A DNA stretch of 39,307 nt from Dictyoglomaceae bacterium. GTDB lineage: Bacteria; Dictyoglomota; Dictyoglomia; Dictyoglomales; Dictyoglomaceae. The stretch lies in NCBI GenBank assembly GCA_026417425.1, contig JAOADF010000127.1, forward strand, positions 1-39,307, written 5' to 3'. The notes under the pieces were generated by a model that was not told the DNA's origin, ran no database searches, and was given only the letters and a program-made list of their open reading frames with translations. Positions 1 through 8,659 of the stretch are shown here, piece after piece; position 1 is the first letter of the stretch, and each line of letters opens with the position of its first letter. Position numbers and translations under genes: made by a program.

Positions 1-210
1 GGATACAAGCCTCAATTTTACTTTAGGACTACCGATGTAACAGGGGAGATAAAGTTGCCAGAGGGGGTACAGATGGTGATGCCAGGGGACAATTTGGAGA
101 TGGAGATAAAGTTAATAAAGCCCATAGCATTAGAGGAAGGACTAAGGTTTGCCATAAGGGAAGGTGGCAAAACTGTTGGAGCCGGGGTTGTAACGAAAAT
201 CATTGAGTAA
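1..210 (+). CDS. tuf: Elongation factor Tu, C-terminal fragment (5' end outside window)
   Basis: The frame is open from base 1 to a TAA at 208-210 and gives the last 69 residues of EF-Tu, the GTPase that delivers aminoacyl-tRNA to the ribosome. The segment is the C-terminal beta-barrel (domain 3): it has the family's [10 protein letters not shown] motif near the start, VMPGDN in the middle and the ending [13 protein letters not shown]. It lies 16 bases ahead of rpsJ, the usual place of tuf at the join of the str and S10 operons. By hand count it is about 44% G+C, clearly above the next gene, with many GGG and AAG codons. Confidence 0.97.
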   Translation, partial: GYKPQFYFRTTDVTGEIKLPEGVQMVMPGDNLEMEIKLIKPIALEEGLRFAIREGGKTVGAGVVTKIIE

Positions 211-226
211 GGAGGATTGAGAATTT

Positions 227-547
227 ATGGGCAGTTATTTAGAAAAACAAAGAATTAGAATCCGGCTCAAGGCTTTTGATCATAGAATTTTAGATCAATC
301 CGCTAAAAAAATTATTGATACCGTTAGAGGAACAGGAGCAAAAATTTCTGGTCCTATTCCTTTACCTACAAAAGTAAGTAGGTATTGGGTGTTACGTTCT
401 CCTCATGTTAATAAAAATTCTGGTGAACATTTTGAAATTAGAATTCACAAAAGACTTATTGATATCATAGAACCTACTGCGAAAACTGTAGAAGCTCTTA
501 TGAATTTGGAGCTTCCTGCAGGTGTTGAGGTAGAAATTAAAACTTAG
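227..547 (+). CDS. rpsJ: 30S ribosomal protein S10
   Basis: S10 (106 aa) belongs to the 30S head; as NusE it also works with NusB in transcription antitermination. Seen: the N-terminal [18 protein letters not shown] stretch, the central loop segment [19 protein letters not shown], and the [13 protein letters not shown] motif before the C-terminal strand. Length is normal for the family (about 102-106). A strong Shine-Dalgarno (aaggagg, 209-215) sits right on the tuf stop codon and supports the ATG at 227. It is the first gene of the classical S10 operon and is probably cotranscribed with tuf, as no promoter-sized gap separates them. Confidence 0.98.
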   Translation: MGSYLEKQRIRIRLKAFDHRILDQSAKKIIDTVRGTGAKISGPIPLPTKVSRYWVLRSPHVNKNSGEHFEIRIHKRLIDIIEPTAKTVEALMNLELPAGVEVEIKT

Positions 548-564
548 AGAAGAGGGGATTAAAG

Positions 565-1224
565 ATGTCTGCACCAACAACAAAAGGGATTTTAGGAAGA
601 AAGATTGGAATGACTCAAATTTTTAGTAAAAATGGAGAAGTAATTCCTGTAACAGTAGTAAAAGGAGGTCCATGTCTAATATTATCTCTAAAAGTTGAAG
701 AAAAGGATGGATATAACGCTATTCAATTAGGATATGAACAATGTAAAGAAACAAAATTAAATAAACCCCAAAGGGGATTTTTCAAAAAACTTGGCTTTCC
801 TACATATAAAATTATTAAAGAAATAAGAATCATAAATCCTCATGAATTTAAGCCGGGTCAAGAACTTACGGTAGATATTTTTAAAGAGGGAGAATTAGTA
901 GATGTAACAGGAAGAACTAAGGGAAGAGGATTTACAAGCCACATAAAGCGTTGGAACTTTAGTAGAGGAAGAATGTCTCATGGATCAAAATGTCATAGAA
1001 GACGAGCATCTATCGGAGCTGGCGGAGTTCAACATGTAATGAAGGGACAAAAAATGTCAGGAAGATATGGTAATGAGTTAGTTACTGTGCAAAACTTGGA
1101 GATTGTAAAGATTGATAAAGAAAAAAGTTTATTACTTATTAAAGGGGCAATTCCAGGACCTCCCGGAAATTTAGTGATAATTAGAAAGGCTATTAAGTCT
1201 CTAAGGAAGGGGATAGAAAAATGA
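565..1224 (+). CDS. rplC: 50S ribosomal protein L3
   Basis: L3 (219 aa) is an early assembly protein of the 50S subunit with a long loop reaching toward the peptidyl transferase centre. Seen: GILGRKIGMTQIF at the N-terminus, the GRTKGRGFTSHIKRWNF extension start (about 112-131) and the late motif GNELVTVQNLEIVKID. The loop contains HRRRASIGAG; E. coli has SIGQ here, the methylated Gln150, while this protein has Ala at that position. A Shine-Dalgarno (agagggg) precedes the ATG. The gene overlaps rplD by four bases (ATGA), which suggests translational coupling. Confidence 0.98.
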   Translation: MSAPTTKGILGRKIGMTQIFSKNGEVIPVTVVKGGPCLILSLKVEEKDGYNAIQLGYEQCKETKLNKPQRGFFKKLGFPTYKIIKEIRIINPHEFKPGQELTVDIFKEGELVDVTGRTKGRGFTSHIKRWNFSRGRMSHGSKCHRRRASIGAGGVQHVMKGQKMSGRYGNELVTVQNLEIVKIDKEKSLLLIKGAIPGPPGNLVIIRKAIKSLRKGIEK

Positions 1225-1850
1225 TTCAAGTTCCTGTTTATAATCAGAATGCAGAGAAAATTTCAGAAATAGAGCTTAAAGAAGAATTGTTTGGGGTTAA
1301 GACAAGACCAGATTTATTTCATATGTGTGTGGTTATGTATTTAGCAAATGGAAGACAAGGAACTCATTCAACTAAAAGAAGATCTGAAGTTAATAGAAGT
1401 GGAAGAAAGGTTTGGCCTCAAAAAGGTACAGGTCATGCTCGTCAAGGTGATAGAAAAGCTACTCATTGGGTGGGTGGAGGAAGACCTTTTGGACCAAAGC
1501 CTAGAGATTATTCCTATAAAATGCCTAAGAAAATGAGGAGATTAGCTATTAGATCTGCTTTATCTACAAAACTAAAGGAGAATAATCTTATAATTTTAGA
1601 TAAAATAGAACTCTCCCAACCAAAAACAAAGGAATTTGTGAAGATTTTGGAGAATTTTGGATTAAATAATTCTTCTGTTCTTGTAAGTCTTTCTCAGAAA
1701 AATGAATTTATAAAAAGAGCAACATCAAATATTAAAAATGTAAAAACAATGATTGCCTCTTGCTTAAATGTTTATGATTTATTAAAATATGATTATTTGA
1801 TCCTAACTGTAGATGCAATACCTGTTTTAGAGGAGGCATTTTTAAAATGA
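1221..1850 (+). CDS. rplD: 50S ribosomal protein L4
   Basis: L4 (209 aa) binds 23S rRNA domain I and lines the exit tunnel; in E. coli it also represses the S10 operon. Seen: the tunnel loop with KGTGHARQGDRKATHWVGGG, followed by GPKPRDYSYKMPKKMRRLA and the C-terminal Rossmann-like half ending [13 protein letters not shown]. Length is typical. The start ATG lies in an ATGA overlap with rplC and has a good Shine-Dalgarno (aaggaagggg, 1203-1212). Whether it has a regulatory role here cannot be seen: no long leader precedes rpsJ, so the E. coli style leader control seems unlikely. Confidence 0.98.
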   Translation: MIQVPVYNQNAEKISEIELKEELFGVKTRPDLFHMCVVMYLANGRQGTHSTKRRSEVNRSGRKVWPQKGTGHARQGDRKATHWVGGGRPFGPKPRDYSYKMPKKMRRLAIRSALSTKLKENNLIILDKIELSQPKTKEFVKILENFGLNNSSVLVSLSQKNEFIKRATSNIKNVKTMIASCLNVYDLLKYDYLILTVDAIPVLEEAFLK

Positions 1851-2134
1851 AAGACCCATATCTTGTAGTTTTGAGACCTATAATTTCAGAAAAAAGTACT
1901 GATTTATCAAAGTATGGAAAATATGTTTTTGAAATAGCAAGAGATGCCAATAAAATTGACGTTAGAAGGGCAATAGAAGAAATTTTTAAGGTTAAAGTGA
2001 AAAAGGTAGCAATTATAAATGAAAAGCCAAAATTACGAAGGTTGGGAATGTCGCAAGGTTATACTTCGGTAAGAAAAAAGGCCATTGTAACTTTACAACC
2101 AGGATATAAAATTGAACTGATTAGTGGAGTATAG
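1847..2134 (+). CDS. rplW: 50S ribosomal protein L23
   Basis: L23 (95 aa) sits at the tunnel exit and is the docking site for trigger factor and SRP. Seen: the family start [16 protein letters not shown], the [19 protein letters not shown] core and the [10 protein letters not shown] strand, then the basic loop with [20 protein letters not shown]. Length is normal. ATGA overlap with rplD and a Shine-Dalgarno (agaggagg, 1829-1836) support the start. Confidence 0.98.
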   Translation: MKDPYLVVLRPIISEKSTDLSKYGKYVFEIARDANKIDVRRAIEEIFKVKVKKVAIINEKPKLRRLGMSQGYTSVRKKAIVTLQPGYKIELISGV

Positions 2135-2145
2135 GAGGTATTGTT

Positions 2146-2991
2146 ATGCCACTTAAAAAATTACGACCTATTACACCGGGAACAAGACATGCTCTTCTTC
2201 CCGATTTTTCTGAGATAACAAAAGAGGAACCAGAAAAATCTTTAGTGGTTCCTTTAAAAAAATCTGGAGGAAGGAATAATTTTGGTCATATAACTGTAAG
2301 ATTTAGAGGAGGAGGACATAAAAGACTTTATAGAATAATTGATTTCAAAAGGGATAAAGATAATATCCCGGCAAAAGTGATAAGTATAGAATATGATCCT
2401 AATAGATCTGCAAGAATTGCATTGTTATGTTATTTAGATGGAGAAAAAAGATATATTATAGCACCTGAGGGTTTAAAAGTTGGAGATACAGTAATTTCCG
2501 GGGAGAATGTAGATATAAAAATTGGAAATAACCTTCCTCTTAAGAATATTCCTGATGGAACTCTAATACATAATTTAGAGCTTTATCCTGAAAAAGGAGG
2601 ACAATTGGTAAGAGCTGCTGGAACATCTGCACAGATTCTTGGGAAGGAAGGTAATTGGGCTTATGTTCGTCTTCCCTCTGGAGAAATAAGGCTCTTTGAT
2701 TTAAGATGTAGAGCAACTGTGGGACAGGTAGGAAATATTGATCATAAGAATGTTATTTTAGGAAAAGCAGGAAGAAATAGATGGCTGGGAAGAAGACCCC
2801 ATGTTAGAGGTTCTGCAATGAATCCTGTAGATCATCCTCATGGTGGTGGTGAGGGTAAAGCACCTATTGGGCATCCAGGTCCTCTTACTCCCTGGGGTAA
2901 GCCTACTTTAGGATATAAAACTCGTAAGAAGAGAAAGCCATCAGATAGGTTTATTGTTCAAAGAGCTAATGAAAAGAAAGAGATAAAGTAG
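2146..2991 (+). CDS. rplB: 50S ribosomal protein L2
   Basis: L2 (281 aa) is one of the most conserved 50S proteins, needed for subunit association and peptidyl transferase assembly. Seen: the N-terminal [12 protein letters not shown], the [19 protein letters not shown] motif, the SH3-like domain with [20 protein letters not shown], and the C-terminal stretch with [20 protein letters not shown], which contains the conserved histidine near the catalytic centre. Length is a few residues above the usual 273-277. The Shine-Dalgarno aggaggt (2133-2139) overlaps the end of rplW. Confidence 0.99.
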   Translation: MPLKKLRPITPGTRHALLPDFSEITKEEPEKSLVVPLKKSGGRNNFGHITVRFRGGGHKRLYRIIDFKRDKDNIPAKVISIEYDPNRSARIALLCYLDGEKRYIIAPEGLKVGDTVISGENVDIKIGNNLPLKNIPDGTLIHNLELYPEKGGQLVRAAGTSAQILGKEGNWAYVRLPSGEIRLFDLRCRATVGQVGNIDHKNVILGKAGRNRWLGRRPHVRGSAMNPVDHPHGGGEGKAPIGHPGPLTPWGKPTLGYKTRKKRKPSDRFIVQRANEKKEIK

Positions 2992-3003
2992 AGGTGAAGG
3001 TTT

Positions 3004-3288
3004 ATGGGACGATCATTAAAAAAGGGACCTTATATAGATCCAACACTTCTTGAAAAAATTAGAAAGTTGAATGAAAAAGGAGAAAAGAGAATAATTAAGA
3101 CTTGGTCAAGAAGATCTATAATAGTGCCAGAGATGGTAGGACATACTATTGCAGTTTATAATGGAAGGAAACATATTCCTATTTATATTACAGAAAATAT
3201 GATAGGGCATAGATTAGGAGAATTTGCTCCTACTCGTACTTTTACAGGACATAGAATTCCCACAGCTCGAATTACAGCTATCAAGTAG
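3004..3288 (+). CDS. rpsS: 30S ribosomal protein S19
   Basis: S19 (94 aa) lies in the 30S head and forms a complex with S13. Seen: [15 protein letters not shown] at the N-terminus, the [18 protein letters not shown] core, the [20 protein letters not shown] segment and the end [12 protein letters not shown]. Length is typical. A Shine-Dalgarno (gaggtgaagg, 2992-3001) directly after the rplB stop supports the start. Confidence 0.98.
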   Translation: MGRSLKKGPYIDPTLLEKIRKLNEKGEKRIIKTWSRRSIIVPEMVGHTIAVYNGRKHIPIYITENMIGHRLGEFAPTRTFTGHRIPTARITAIK

Positions 3289-3303
3289 GGGAGGTAATTT
3301 TAA

Positions 3304-3648
3304 ATGTTTGAAGTAAAGGCGGAAAGTAAATATATAAGAGTATCCCCATATAAAGCAAGAAGGGTATTAGATTTAGTGAGAGGAAAAATGGTAAATGAGG
3401 CGGAAGCAATTTTAGAAGCTTTACCTCTTAAAGCTGCATATTTTATATTAAAATGTTTAAGATCTGCAAAGGCAAATGCGGAACATAATTTTGGATTGAG
3501 GGGAGATAGACTTTATATTTCTCGTGCATGGATAAATGAGGCGCCAAGATGGAAAAGAATTAATCCACGAGCTCGAGGGCGGGCTGATATTATTCAGAAA
3601 AGAAATAGTCATATAGTTATATTCGTACAGGAAAAAGAGGAGGGATAA
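3304..3648 (+). CDS. rplV: 50S ribosomal protein L22
   Basis: L22 (114 aa) binds all domains of 23S rRNA; its beta hairpin forms part of the exit tunnel constriction, where some macrolide resistance mutations fall. Seen: [19 protein letters not shown] near the N-terminus, the AEHNFG helix end, and the hairpin region with [20 protein letters not shown] followed by the SHIVIFV strand. Length is normal. The Shine-Dalgarno ggggagg overlaps the rpsS stop. The gene is separated from rpsC by one base. Confidence 0.98.
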   Translation: MFEVKAESKYIRVSPYKARRVLDLVRGKMVNEAEAILEALPLKAAYFILKCLRSAKANAEHNFGLRGDRLYISRAWINEAPRWKRINPRARGRADIIQKRNSHIVIFVQEKEEG

Positions 3649-3649
3649 A

Positions 3650-4381
3650 GTGGGACAAAAAACACACCCTTATGGTTTTAGACTAGGTATTATAAAAGAG
3701 TGGAAAAGTCATTGGTTTGCAACAAAACAAGATTATTCTATACTTTTAAATGAAGATTGGGCAATTAGAAATTATATTAAAACCAGCTATTTTCAAGCAG
3801 GAGTTTCATTAATCGAAATAGAAAGAAAAGTGGCAAATAGAGTAGATATTACTATCCATACCGCAAGACCTGGAATGCTCATAGGACGGGGAGGTATGGA
3901 GATAGAAAATATACGAAAAAACTTAATAAAATTGACAGGAAAGAATGTTTTTATATCTGTAAAAGAAATAAAAAATCCAGAACTTGAAGCTCAGTTAGTT
4001 GCAGAAAATATTGCTGCTCAGATTGAAAGAAGAGTGAATTATAAAAGAGCAATGAAGCAAGCAATGAATAGGGCTTTAAGAGCGGGAGCAAAAGGAATAA
4101 AAGTAATGTGCTCTGGAAGATTAAATGGAGCTGAAATCGCAAGATCAGAGTGGTTTAGAGAAGGAAGAATTCCTCTTCAAACCTTAAGGGCAGATATTGA
4201 TTATGGTTTTGCAGAAGCAAAAACTATTTCAGGAGTGATTGGAGTAAAGGTTTGGATCTATCATGGTGATAAACCAGAATTAGGAAAAGAAGCTATGGAA
4301 GAGATTCCTACTACTACTTCTGAAATTTTACTTGAAGAAGATTTTGAAAGAGATGAGGTGGATTACGATGTTGATGCCTAA
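3650..4381 (+). CDS. rpsC: 30S ribosomal protein S3
   Basis: S3 (243 aa) forms the mRNA entry of the 30S subunit. Seen: [20 protein letters not shown] at the N-terminus, the KH domain with [18 protein letters not shown] (GRGG loop), and the C-terminal domain with [20 protein letters not shown] and [15 protein letters not shown]. The acidic tail ([15 protein letters not shown]) extends beyond the conserved core, as in many thermophiles. Translation starts at GTG 3650; the Shine-Dalgarno gaggaggg (3637-3644) lies within the end of rplV. The last 14 bases overlap the start of rplP. Confidence 0.98.
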   Translation: MGQKTHPYGFRLGIIKEWKSHWFATKQDYSILLNEDWAIRNYIKTSYFQAGVSLIEIERKVANRVDITIHTARPGMLIGRGGMEIENIRKNLIKLTGKNVFISVKEIKNPELEAQLVAENIAAQIERRVNYKRAMKQAMNRALRAGAKGIKVMCSGRLNGAEIARSEWFREGRIPLQTLRADIDYGFAEAKTISGVIGVKVWIYHGDKPELGKEAMEEIPTTTSEILLEEDFERDEVDYDVDA

Positions 4382-4787
4382 AAGAGTTAAATATAGAAAA
4401 CAACATCGTGGTAGATTAAAAGGTCAGGCAAGTCGTGGAAATAGAGTAGTCTTTGGTGATTACGGAATTCAAGCTTTAGCTCCAGCATGGATAACCAGTG
4501 AGCAGATAGAGGCGGTTCGTAGAACTCTTACTCGTTATGCAGGAAAGAATGGAAGGGTGTGGATTAGAATATTTCCAGACAAATCTGTTTCTGCAAGACC
4601 TGCTGAAAGTAGAATGGGTGGTGGTAAAGGTGATATAAAAGATTGGGTGGCTGTTGTGAAGCCAGGGACTATTCTTTTTGAGATAGCAGGTATACCAGAA
4701 GAGGATGCAAGAGAAGCGGTAAGAATAGCAGGAACTAAACTTCCTATTAAAACTCGCTTTATATCTCGAGAATTGGGTGGTGAATAA
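4368..4787 (+). CDS. rplP: 50S ribosomal protein L16
   Basis: L16 (139 aa) helps form the A site and the binding site for tRNA elbow and for L27. Seen: [20 protein letters not shown] at the N-terminus, the [20 protein letters not shown] core, the [20 protein letters not shown] loop and the C-terminal IKTRFI. I chose ATG 4368, not the in-frame ATG at 4332: it gives the family's usual N-terminus and has a Shine-Dalgarno-like gaggtgg at 4355-4361. It overlaps rpsC by 14 bases. Confidence 0.96.
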   Translation: MLMPKRVKYRKQHRGRLKGQASRGNRVVFGDYGIQALAPAWITSEQIEAVRRTLTRYAGKNGRVWIRIFPDKSVSARPAESRMGGGKGDIKDWVAVVKPGTILFEIAGIPEEDAREAVRIAGTKLPIKTRFISRELGGE

Positions 4788-4789
4788 TT

Positions 4790-4987
4790 ATGGCTAAAGC
4801 AAGAGAATTGAGAGAAAAAACTGACGATGAATTAAAAGAAGAGTTAAAAAAACTTAGACTTGAACTCTTTAATCTTCGATTTCAAATTAGGACTGGAGGT
4901 ATTACAAATCCTCATAGGATAAAATCAGTTAAAAAGGATATAGCGAGAATACTCACAATACTAAGAGAACGAGAGTTTAAATCTTAG
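4790..4987 (+). CDS. rpmC: 50S ribosomal protein L29
   Basis: L29 (65 aa) is a small helical hairpin protein next to L23 at the tunnel exit. Seen: the first helix with ELREKTDDELKEELKKLRLE, the conserved LFNLRFQ motif, then NPHRIKSVKKDIARILTILR. Length is typical. It begins two bases after the rplP stop; the Shine-Dalgarno (gggtggtg) is inside rplP. Confidence 0.98.
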   Translation: MAKARELREKTDDELKEELKKLRLELFNLRFQIRTGGITNPHRIKSVKKDIARILTILREREFKS

Positions 4988-5004
4988 AATAAGGAGAGGA
5001 AATT

Positions 5005-5316
5005 ATGACAGGTAAAAGAAAAGAAATGGTTGGTAGAGTGATAAGTGCAAAAATGCAAAAAACTATTGTAGTTCTTGTAGAAACTACTTTTTCACATCCT
5101 TTATATAAAAAGACAATTAAAAAGTTAAAAAAATATAAGGTTCATGATGAAAAACAAGAGGCAAAAGAGGGAGATCTTGTTTTAATTCAAGAAACAAGAC
5201 CTTTAAGTAAAGAAAAAAGATGGAGATTAGTGAAAATATTAAGAAAAGGAGAATCTCTCCCTACAATAGAAGAAGTAATGGAGGAAGGTGGTATAAATGA
5301 TTCGACCTCAAACTAA
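5005..5316 (+). CDS. rpsQ: 30S ribosomal protein S17 with C-terminal extension
   Basis: S17 (103 aa) is a primary 16S rRNA binding protein with an OB fold. Seen: [20 protein letters not shown] at the N-terminus, [39 protein letters not shown] and VKIL. The conserved core ends near residue 80; about 20 extra residues ([15 protein letters not shown]...) follow and overlap rplN by 20 bases. Longer S17 proteins are known in some thermophiles. The start has a good Shine-Dalgarno (aaggagagga, 4991-5000). Confidence 0.97.
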   Translation: MTGKRKEMVGRVISAKMQKTIVVLVETTFSHPLYKKTIKKLKKYKVHDEKQEAKEGDLVLIQETRPLSKEKRWRLVKILRKGESLPTIEEVMEEGGINDSTSN

Positions 5317-5659
5317 ATTAGTTGTTGCAGATAACAGTGGAGCTAAAGAAATAATGTGTTTCAGAGTGTTAGGGAAAAAAGGTATTGCAGAAGTAGGGGA
5401 TATAATTGTTGCAAGTGTTAAGGATGCCATTCCCAGGGCAAATGTTAAAAAGGGTGATGTGGTTTATGCAGTTGTTATTCGAACAAGAAAAGAAATAAGA
5501 AGGAAAGATGGATCTTATGTAAGATTTGATGATAATGCTGCTGTTATTATTGATAAACAGGGAAATCCAAGAGGAACAAGAGTTTTTGGACCAGTGGCAA
5601 GGGAATTAAGAGATAAAAATTTTACGAAGATTATTTCCTTAGCTGCTGAAGTTATATAA
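5297..5659 (+). CDS. rplN: 50S ribosomal protein L14
   Basis: L14 (120 aa) lies at the subunit interface and is the docking site of RsfS. Seen: [18 protein letters not shown], the CFRVLGKKG strand, [40 protein letters not shown] and the C-terminal [20 protein letters not shown]. Length is within two residues of the usual 122. Start lies inside the tail of rpsQ and has the Shine-Dalgarno ggaggaaggtgg (5281-5292). Confidence 0.98.
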   Translation: MIRPQTKLVVADNSGAKEIMCFRVLGKKGIAEVGDIIVASVKDAIPRANVKKGDVVYAVVIRTRKEIRRKDGSYVRFDDNAAVIIDKQGNPRGTRVFGPVARELRDKNFTKIISLAAEVI

Positions 5660-5671
5660 GGAGGAAGGATT

Positions 5672-5995
5672 ATGGGATTTAATCTTAAAAAGGGAGATTT
5701 AGTATTAATAATATCAGGTAAAGATAAAGGGAAAAGGGGAAAGGTTCTAAGTATTCTTCCCAAGGAAGATAAAGTAGTTATAGAAGGAATAAATATTGTT
5801 AAAAAACATACAAGACCCACACCTAAAAATAGACAAGGAGGAATAATTGAAAAACCTGCCCCAATTTATAGATGTAAGGTTATGCTAATTTGTCCTCGAT
5901 GTAATCAACCAGCAAGAATTAATTATTCTTTTTTAGAAACAGGACAAAAGGTAAGAGTATGTAAAAAGTGTAATGAAATTATTGATCGTGTATAA
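5672..5995 (+). CDS. rplX: 50S ribosomal protein L24 with Cys4 motif
   Basis: L24 (107 aa) starts assembly of the 50S subunit. Seen: the KOW motif near the N-terminus ([20 protein letters not shown]), the [13 protein letters not shown] segment, and a C-terminal zinc-ribbon-like pair, CPRC at 74-77 and CKKC at 97-100. This Cys4 form is found in many bacteria, so it is not unusual by itself, but it fits the zinc-ligand versions of S14, S4 and L36 in this window. A strong Shine-Dalgarno (aaggagga) follows the rplN stop. Confidence 0.98.
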   Translation: MGFNLKKGDLVLIISGKDKGKRGKVLSILPKEDKVVIEGINIVKKHTRPTPKNRQGGIIEKPAPIYRCKVMLICPRCNQPARINYSFLETGQKVRVCKKCNEIIDRV

Positions 5996-6011
5996 TAGGG
6001 AGGGAATATAT

Positions 6012-6551
6012 ATGGAAATTCTGAAACAAAAATACAAAGAGGAAATTATTCCAGAGATGATGAAAAAATTTGGATATAAAAATCCCATGGCTGTTCCTCG
6101 CTTAGAAAAGATAGTAGTAAACATGGGAGTTAGTGATGCTATTCAAAATCCCTCTGCTATTGAATCTGCAGCAAAGGATTTAGCAATAATTACAGGTCAA
6201 AAGCCTTTAGTTAGAAGGGCAAGAAAGTCGATATCAAATTTTCATCTAAGAAAAGGTATGCCCATAGGATTAAAGGTAACATTAAGAGGAGATAGAATGT
6301 ACTCCTTTTTGTATAAATTGATAAATATTGCTCTTCCAAGAGTAAGGGACTTTCAAGGTGTTTCATCTAATTCTTTTGACGGTAGAGGTAATTATAGCCT
6401 TGGAATAAAAGAACAATTAATTTTTCCAGAGATCGAATATGACAAAATTGATAAAATAAGAGGAATGGATATTACTATAGTTACCACTGCAAAGACTGAT
6501 GAGGAATCGAAAGAGCTTTTATCTCTTTTTGGTATACCTTTTAAAAAATAA
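6012..6551 (+). CDS. rplE: 50S ribosomal protein L5
   Basis: L5 (179 aa from this start) belongs to the 5S rRNA complex and contacts the P-site tRNA. Seen: [20 protein letters not shown], the [16 protein letters not shown] motif, [20 protein letters not shown] and, late, [21 protein letters not shown] prefer ATG 6012 to the upstream in-frame ATG at 5973: it gives the standard N-terminus, is preceded by the Shine-Dalgarno gggaggg and does not overlap rplX. Confidence 0.96.
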   Translation: MEILKQKYKEEIIPEMMKKFGYKNPMAVPRLEKIVVNMGVSDAIQNPSAIESAAKDLAIITGQKPLVRRARKSISNFHLRKGMPIGLKVTLRGDRMYSFLYKLINIALPRVRDFQGVSSNSFDGRGNYSLGIKEQLIFPEIEYDKIDKIRGMDITIVTTAKTDEESKELLSLFGIPFKK

Positions 6552-6575
6552 AAACTTAAAGAGAGGGAGGAAATT

Positions 6576-6761
6576 GTGGCAAAAAAATCACAAATTGTTA
6601 AATGGTTGAAACCAAAAAAGTTTAAAGTTAGAGAATATAATAGATGTAAAATTTGTGGAAGACCCCGAGGATATATAAGAAAATTTGGTCTTTGTAGACT
6701 TTGCTTTAGAGAATTAGCTCTTAAAGGGGAAATTCCTGGAGTAAGAAAGGCGAGTTGGTAG
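6576..6761 (+). CDS. rpsN: 30S ribosomal protein S14, zinc type
   Basis: S14 (61 aa) lies in the 30S head. This is the short, zinc-binding form (type Z): C24-x2-C27 and C40-x2-C43 are present in CKICGRPRG and LCRLC. Seen also: the family end [14 protein letters not shown]. Starts at GTG 6576 behind a strong Shine-Dalgarno (gagagggagg, 6560-6569). It keeps the standard place between L5 and S8. Confidence 0.98.
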   Translation: MAKKSQIVKWLKPKKFKVREYNRCKICGRPRGYIRKFGLCRLCFRELALKGEIPGVRKASW

Positions 6762-6772
6762 GAGGTTTTGCT

Positions 6773-7168
6773 ATGACACTTACAGATCCTATTGCAGATA
6801 TGTTAGTTAGAATTAACAATGCGAATCAGAGAAAAAAATCCATAGTTGATATTCCTTTTTCAAAACTGAAACTTAGTATAACAGAACTTTTATTAAGAGA
6901 AGGATATGTTGATAAATATGAAGTTTTTGGAGAAGAACCAAAGAAATTTATCCGTATATATTTAAAATATGTTAATAAAGTACCAGTAATACAAGGAGTG
7001 AAGAGAGTTAGTAAACCTGGAAGAAGGTACTATGTGAGTAAAGATAAAATACCCAAGGTTCTTGGTGGATTAGGAATAGCTATTATATCTACTTCTAAAG
7101 GAATAATGACTGATAAAGAAGCAAGAATGTTGGGTATTGGCGGTGAAATCCTTTGTATGATCTGGTGA
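6773..7168 (+). CDS. rpsH: 30S ribosomal protein S8
   Basis: S8 (131 aa from this start) organises the 16S central domain. Seen: [19 protein letters not shown] at the N-terminus, the helix with [31 protein letters not shown], and the C-terminal [18 protein letters not shown] followed by [12 protein letters not shown] 6773 is chosen over the in-frame ATG at 6755 because it matches the family N-terminus and has the Shine-Dalgarno taggaggt at 6759-6766. Confidence 0.97.
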   Translation: MTLTDPIADMLVRINNANQRKKSIVDIPFSKLKLSITELLLREGYVDKYEVFGEEPKKFIRIYLKYVNKVPVIQGVKRVSKPGRRYYVSKDKIPKVLGGLGIAIISTSKGIMTDKEARMLGIGGEILCMIW

Positions 7169-7182
7169 AGGAGGAAGATAAC

Positions 7183-7725
7183 ATGTCAAGAATAGGTAGA
7201 AAACCAATAATAATACCAGAAAAAGTAGAAGTAGAATTCATAGGAAAGAACAGTTTAAGAGTGAAGGGCCCTTTAGGGGTTCTAGAAAAAGATTTTCACC
7301 CCTTAATATCAATAAAAACTCAAGATCATCAATTAATAGTAGAAAGACCTAATGATGAGAAATTTTCAAAGGCTCTTCATGGATTAACAAGAGCTTTAAT
7401 TAATAATATGATTATTGGAGTCACTCAAGGTTTTGAGAAAAAATTGGAAATACAAGGCACAGGATATAGAGCAAGAATTCAAGGGAATAAACTAGTTATG
7501 GATTTAGGCTTTTCTCATCCTGTAGAATTGGAAATACCTCAAGAATTAAGTATAAATGTAGAAGATAATACTAAGATAACAATTAGAGGAGTAGATAAGG
7601 AGAAGGTAGGTCAATTTGCTGCTTATATTCGAAGTATTAAACCTGCAGAACCATATAAAGGAAAAGGTATTCGATATTTTGGTGAAAAAATCCGTCAAAA
7701 GGCTGGTAAGGCAGGTAAAAAATAG
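7183..7725 (+). CDS. rplF: 50S ribosomal protein L6
   Basis: L6 (180 aa) lies near the factor-binding site of the 50S subunit. Seen: MSRIGRKPIIIPEKVEVEF, the KGPLGVL turn, the ALHGLTRALINNMIIGVTQG motif, the second repeat with FEKKLEIQGTGYRARIQGNK and LGFSHPV, and the end EPYKGKGIRYFGEKIRQKAG. I chose ATG 7183; the upstream ATG 7153 would lie inside rpsH and lacks the family start. Shine-Dalgarno gaaggagga at 7168-7176. Confidence 0.97.
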   Translation: MSRIGRKPIIIPEKVEVEFIGKNSLRVKGPLGVLEKDFHPLISIKTQDHQLIVERPNDEKFSKALHGLTRALINNMIIGVTQGFEKKLEIQGTGYRARIQGNKLVMDLGFSHPVELEIPQELSINVEDNTKITIRGVDKEKVGQFAAYIRSIKPAEPYKGKGIRYFGEKIRQKAGKAGKK

Positions 7726-7738
7726 GAGGTAATATATA

Positions 7739-8107
7739 ATGATTGATAAAGAGTCTAGAAAAGAAAAAAGAAAGATAAGACATTCAAGAATAAGGAAAAA
7801 AGTATTTGGAACTCCTGAAAGACCACGTTTATCTGTTTATAAAAGCTTAAGATATATTTATGCTCAGATAATTGATGATACCAAAGGACATACGTTAGCT
7901 TCCGCTTCTTCTTTAGAAAAAGAATTAAAATTGCAGTTAAAATCTACAGATAATATAGAAGCAGCAAGATTAGTAGGAAAAACTATTGCGAAAAGAGCTT
8001 TAGAAAAGGGAATAAAGAAAGTAGTTTTTGATAGAGGTGGATTTTTATATCATGGTAGGATAAAAGCTCTTGCTGACAGTGCAAGGGCTGAAGGATTGGA
8101 ATTTTAG
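7739..8107 (+). CDS. rplR: 50S ribosomal protein L18
   Basis: L18 (122 aa) binds 5S rRNA together with L5. Seen: a basic N-terminus, [58 protein letters not shown] and the C-terminal [25 protein letters not shown]-type ending. Length is typical. Shine-Dalgarno aggaggt (7724-7730) on the rplF stop. Confidence 0.98.
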   Translation: MIDKESRKEKRKIRHSRIRKKVFGTPERPRLSVYKSLRYIYAQIIDDTKGHTLASASSLEKELKLQLKSTDNIEAARLVGKTIAKRALEKGIKKVVFDRGGFLYHGRIKALADSARAEGLEF

Positions 8108-8128
8108 AATGTAGGGAGGGAAAAATAA

Positions 8129-8659
8129 TTGAATAAAGAATTAGAACCTATTTTTAAAGAAAGAGTTATAGAGATTAGAAGAGTAGCTAAGGTTGTTAAA
8201 GGAGGTAAAAATTTAAGATTTAGAGCTTTAGTTGTAGTTGGAGATGAACAAGGAACTGTAGGAGTAGGCATTGCAAAAGCAGCAGAAGTTCCTGATGCTA
8301 TTAGGAAGGCTATAAGAAAAGCAAGAAAGAATGCAGTGAAGATTGCTATAAGTAAAGGAACCATCCCTCACGAGGTTATTGGGAAGTTAGGAGCCTCTAA
8401 AATTCTTTTAAAACCTGCTGCTCCTGGTACTGGGGTTATTGCAGGTGGTGCTGCTAGAGCTGTATTAGAGTTGGCAGGGATAAAGAATGTTTTGGCAAAA
8501 TCTTTAGGTTCAACTACTGCTGTTAATTTAGCTCAAGCAACTTTAAATGCATTAAAGTCTTTAAGAGATCTACCTGAATTAGCAAAGATGAGAGGAAAAA
8601 GAATAAATGAAATCATAGGAATTTCTCAGAAATCCTCAGAAGGGGAGGGAGAAAATTGA
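8129..8659 (+). CDS. rpsE: 30S ribosomal protein S5
   Basis: S5 (176 aa) helps decoding fidelity and mRNA unwinding at the entry channel. Seen: the dsRBD-like half with [40 protein letters not shown], and the C-terminal half with [40 protein letters not shown]. Starts at TTG 8129 with a Shine-Dalgarno tagggaggg; no ATG is usable without losing the conserved start. Its stop overlaps the start of rplO by four bases, so no L30 gene fits between them. Confidence 0.97.
   Translation: MNKELEPIFKERVIEIRRVAKVVKGGKNLRFRALVVVGDEQGTVGVGIAKAAEVPDAIRKAIRKARKNAVKIAISKGTIPHEVIGKLGASKILLKPAAPGTGVIAGGAARAVLELAGIKNVLAKSLGSTTAVNLAQATLNALKSLRDLPELAKMRGKRINEIIGISQKSSEGEGEN

Noticed and set aside
1029..1229. Minus-strand open frames opposite ribosomal genes, here and at many other places
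   Set aside because: They lie wholly opposite convincing genes, have no ribosome binding sites and no recognisable protein features; AT-rich antisense frames of 60-100 codons arise by chance.
1348..1536. Plus-strand 62-codon frame inside rplD
   Set aside because: Out of frame within a complete L4 gene and without family features.
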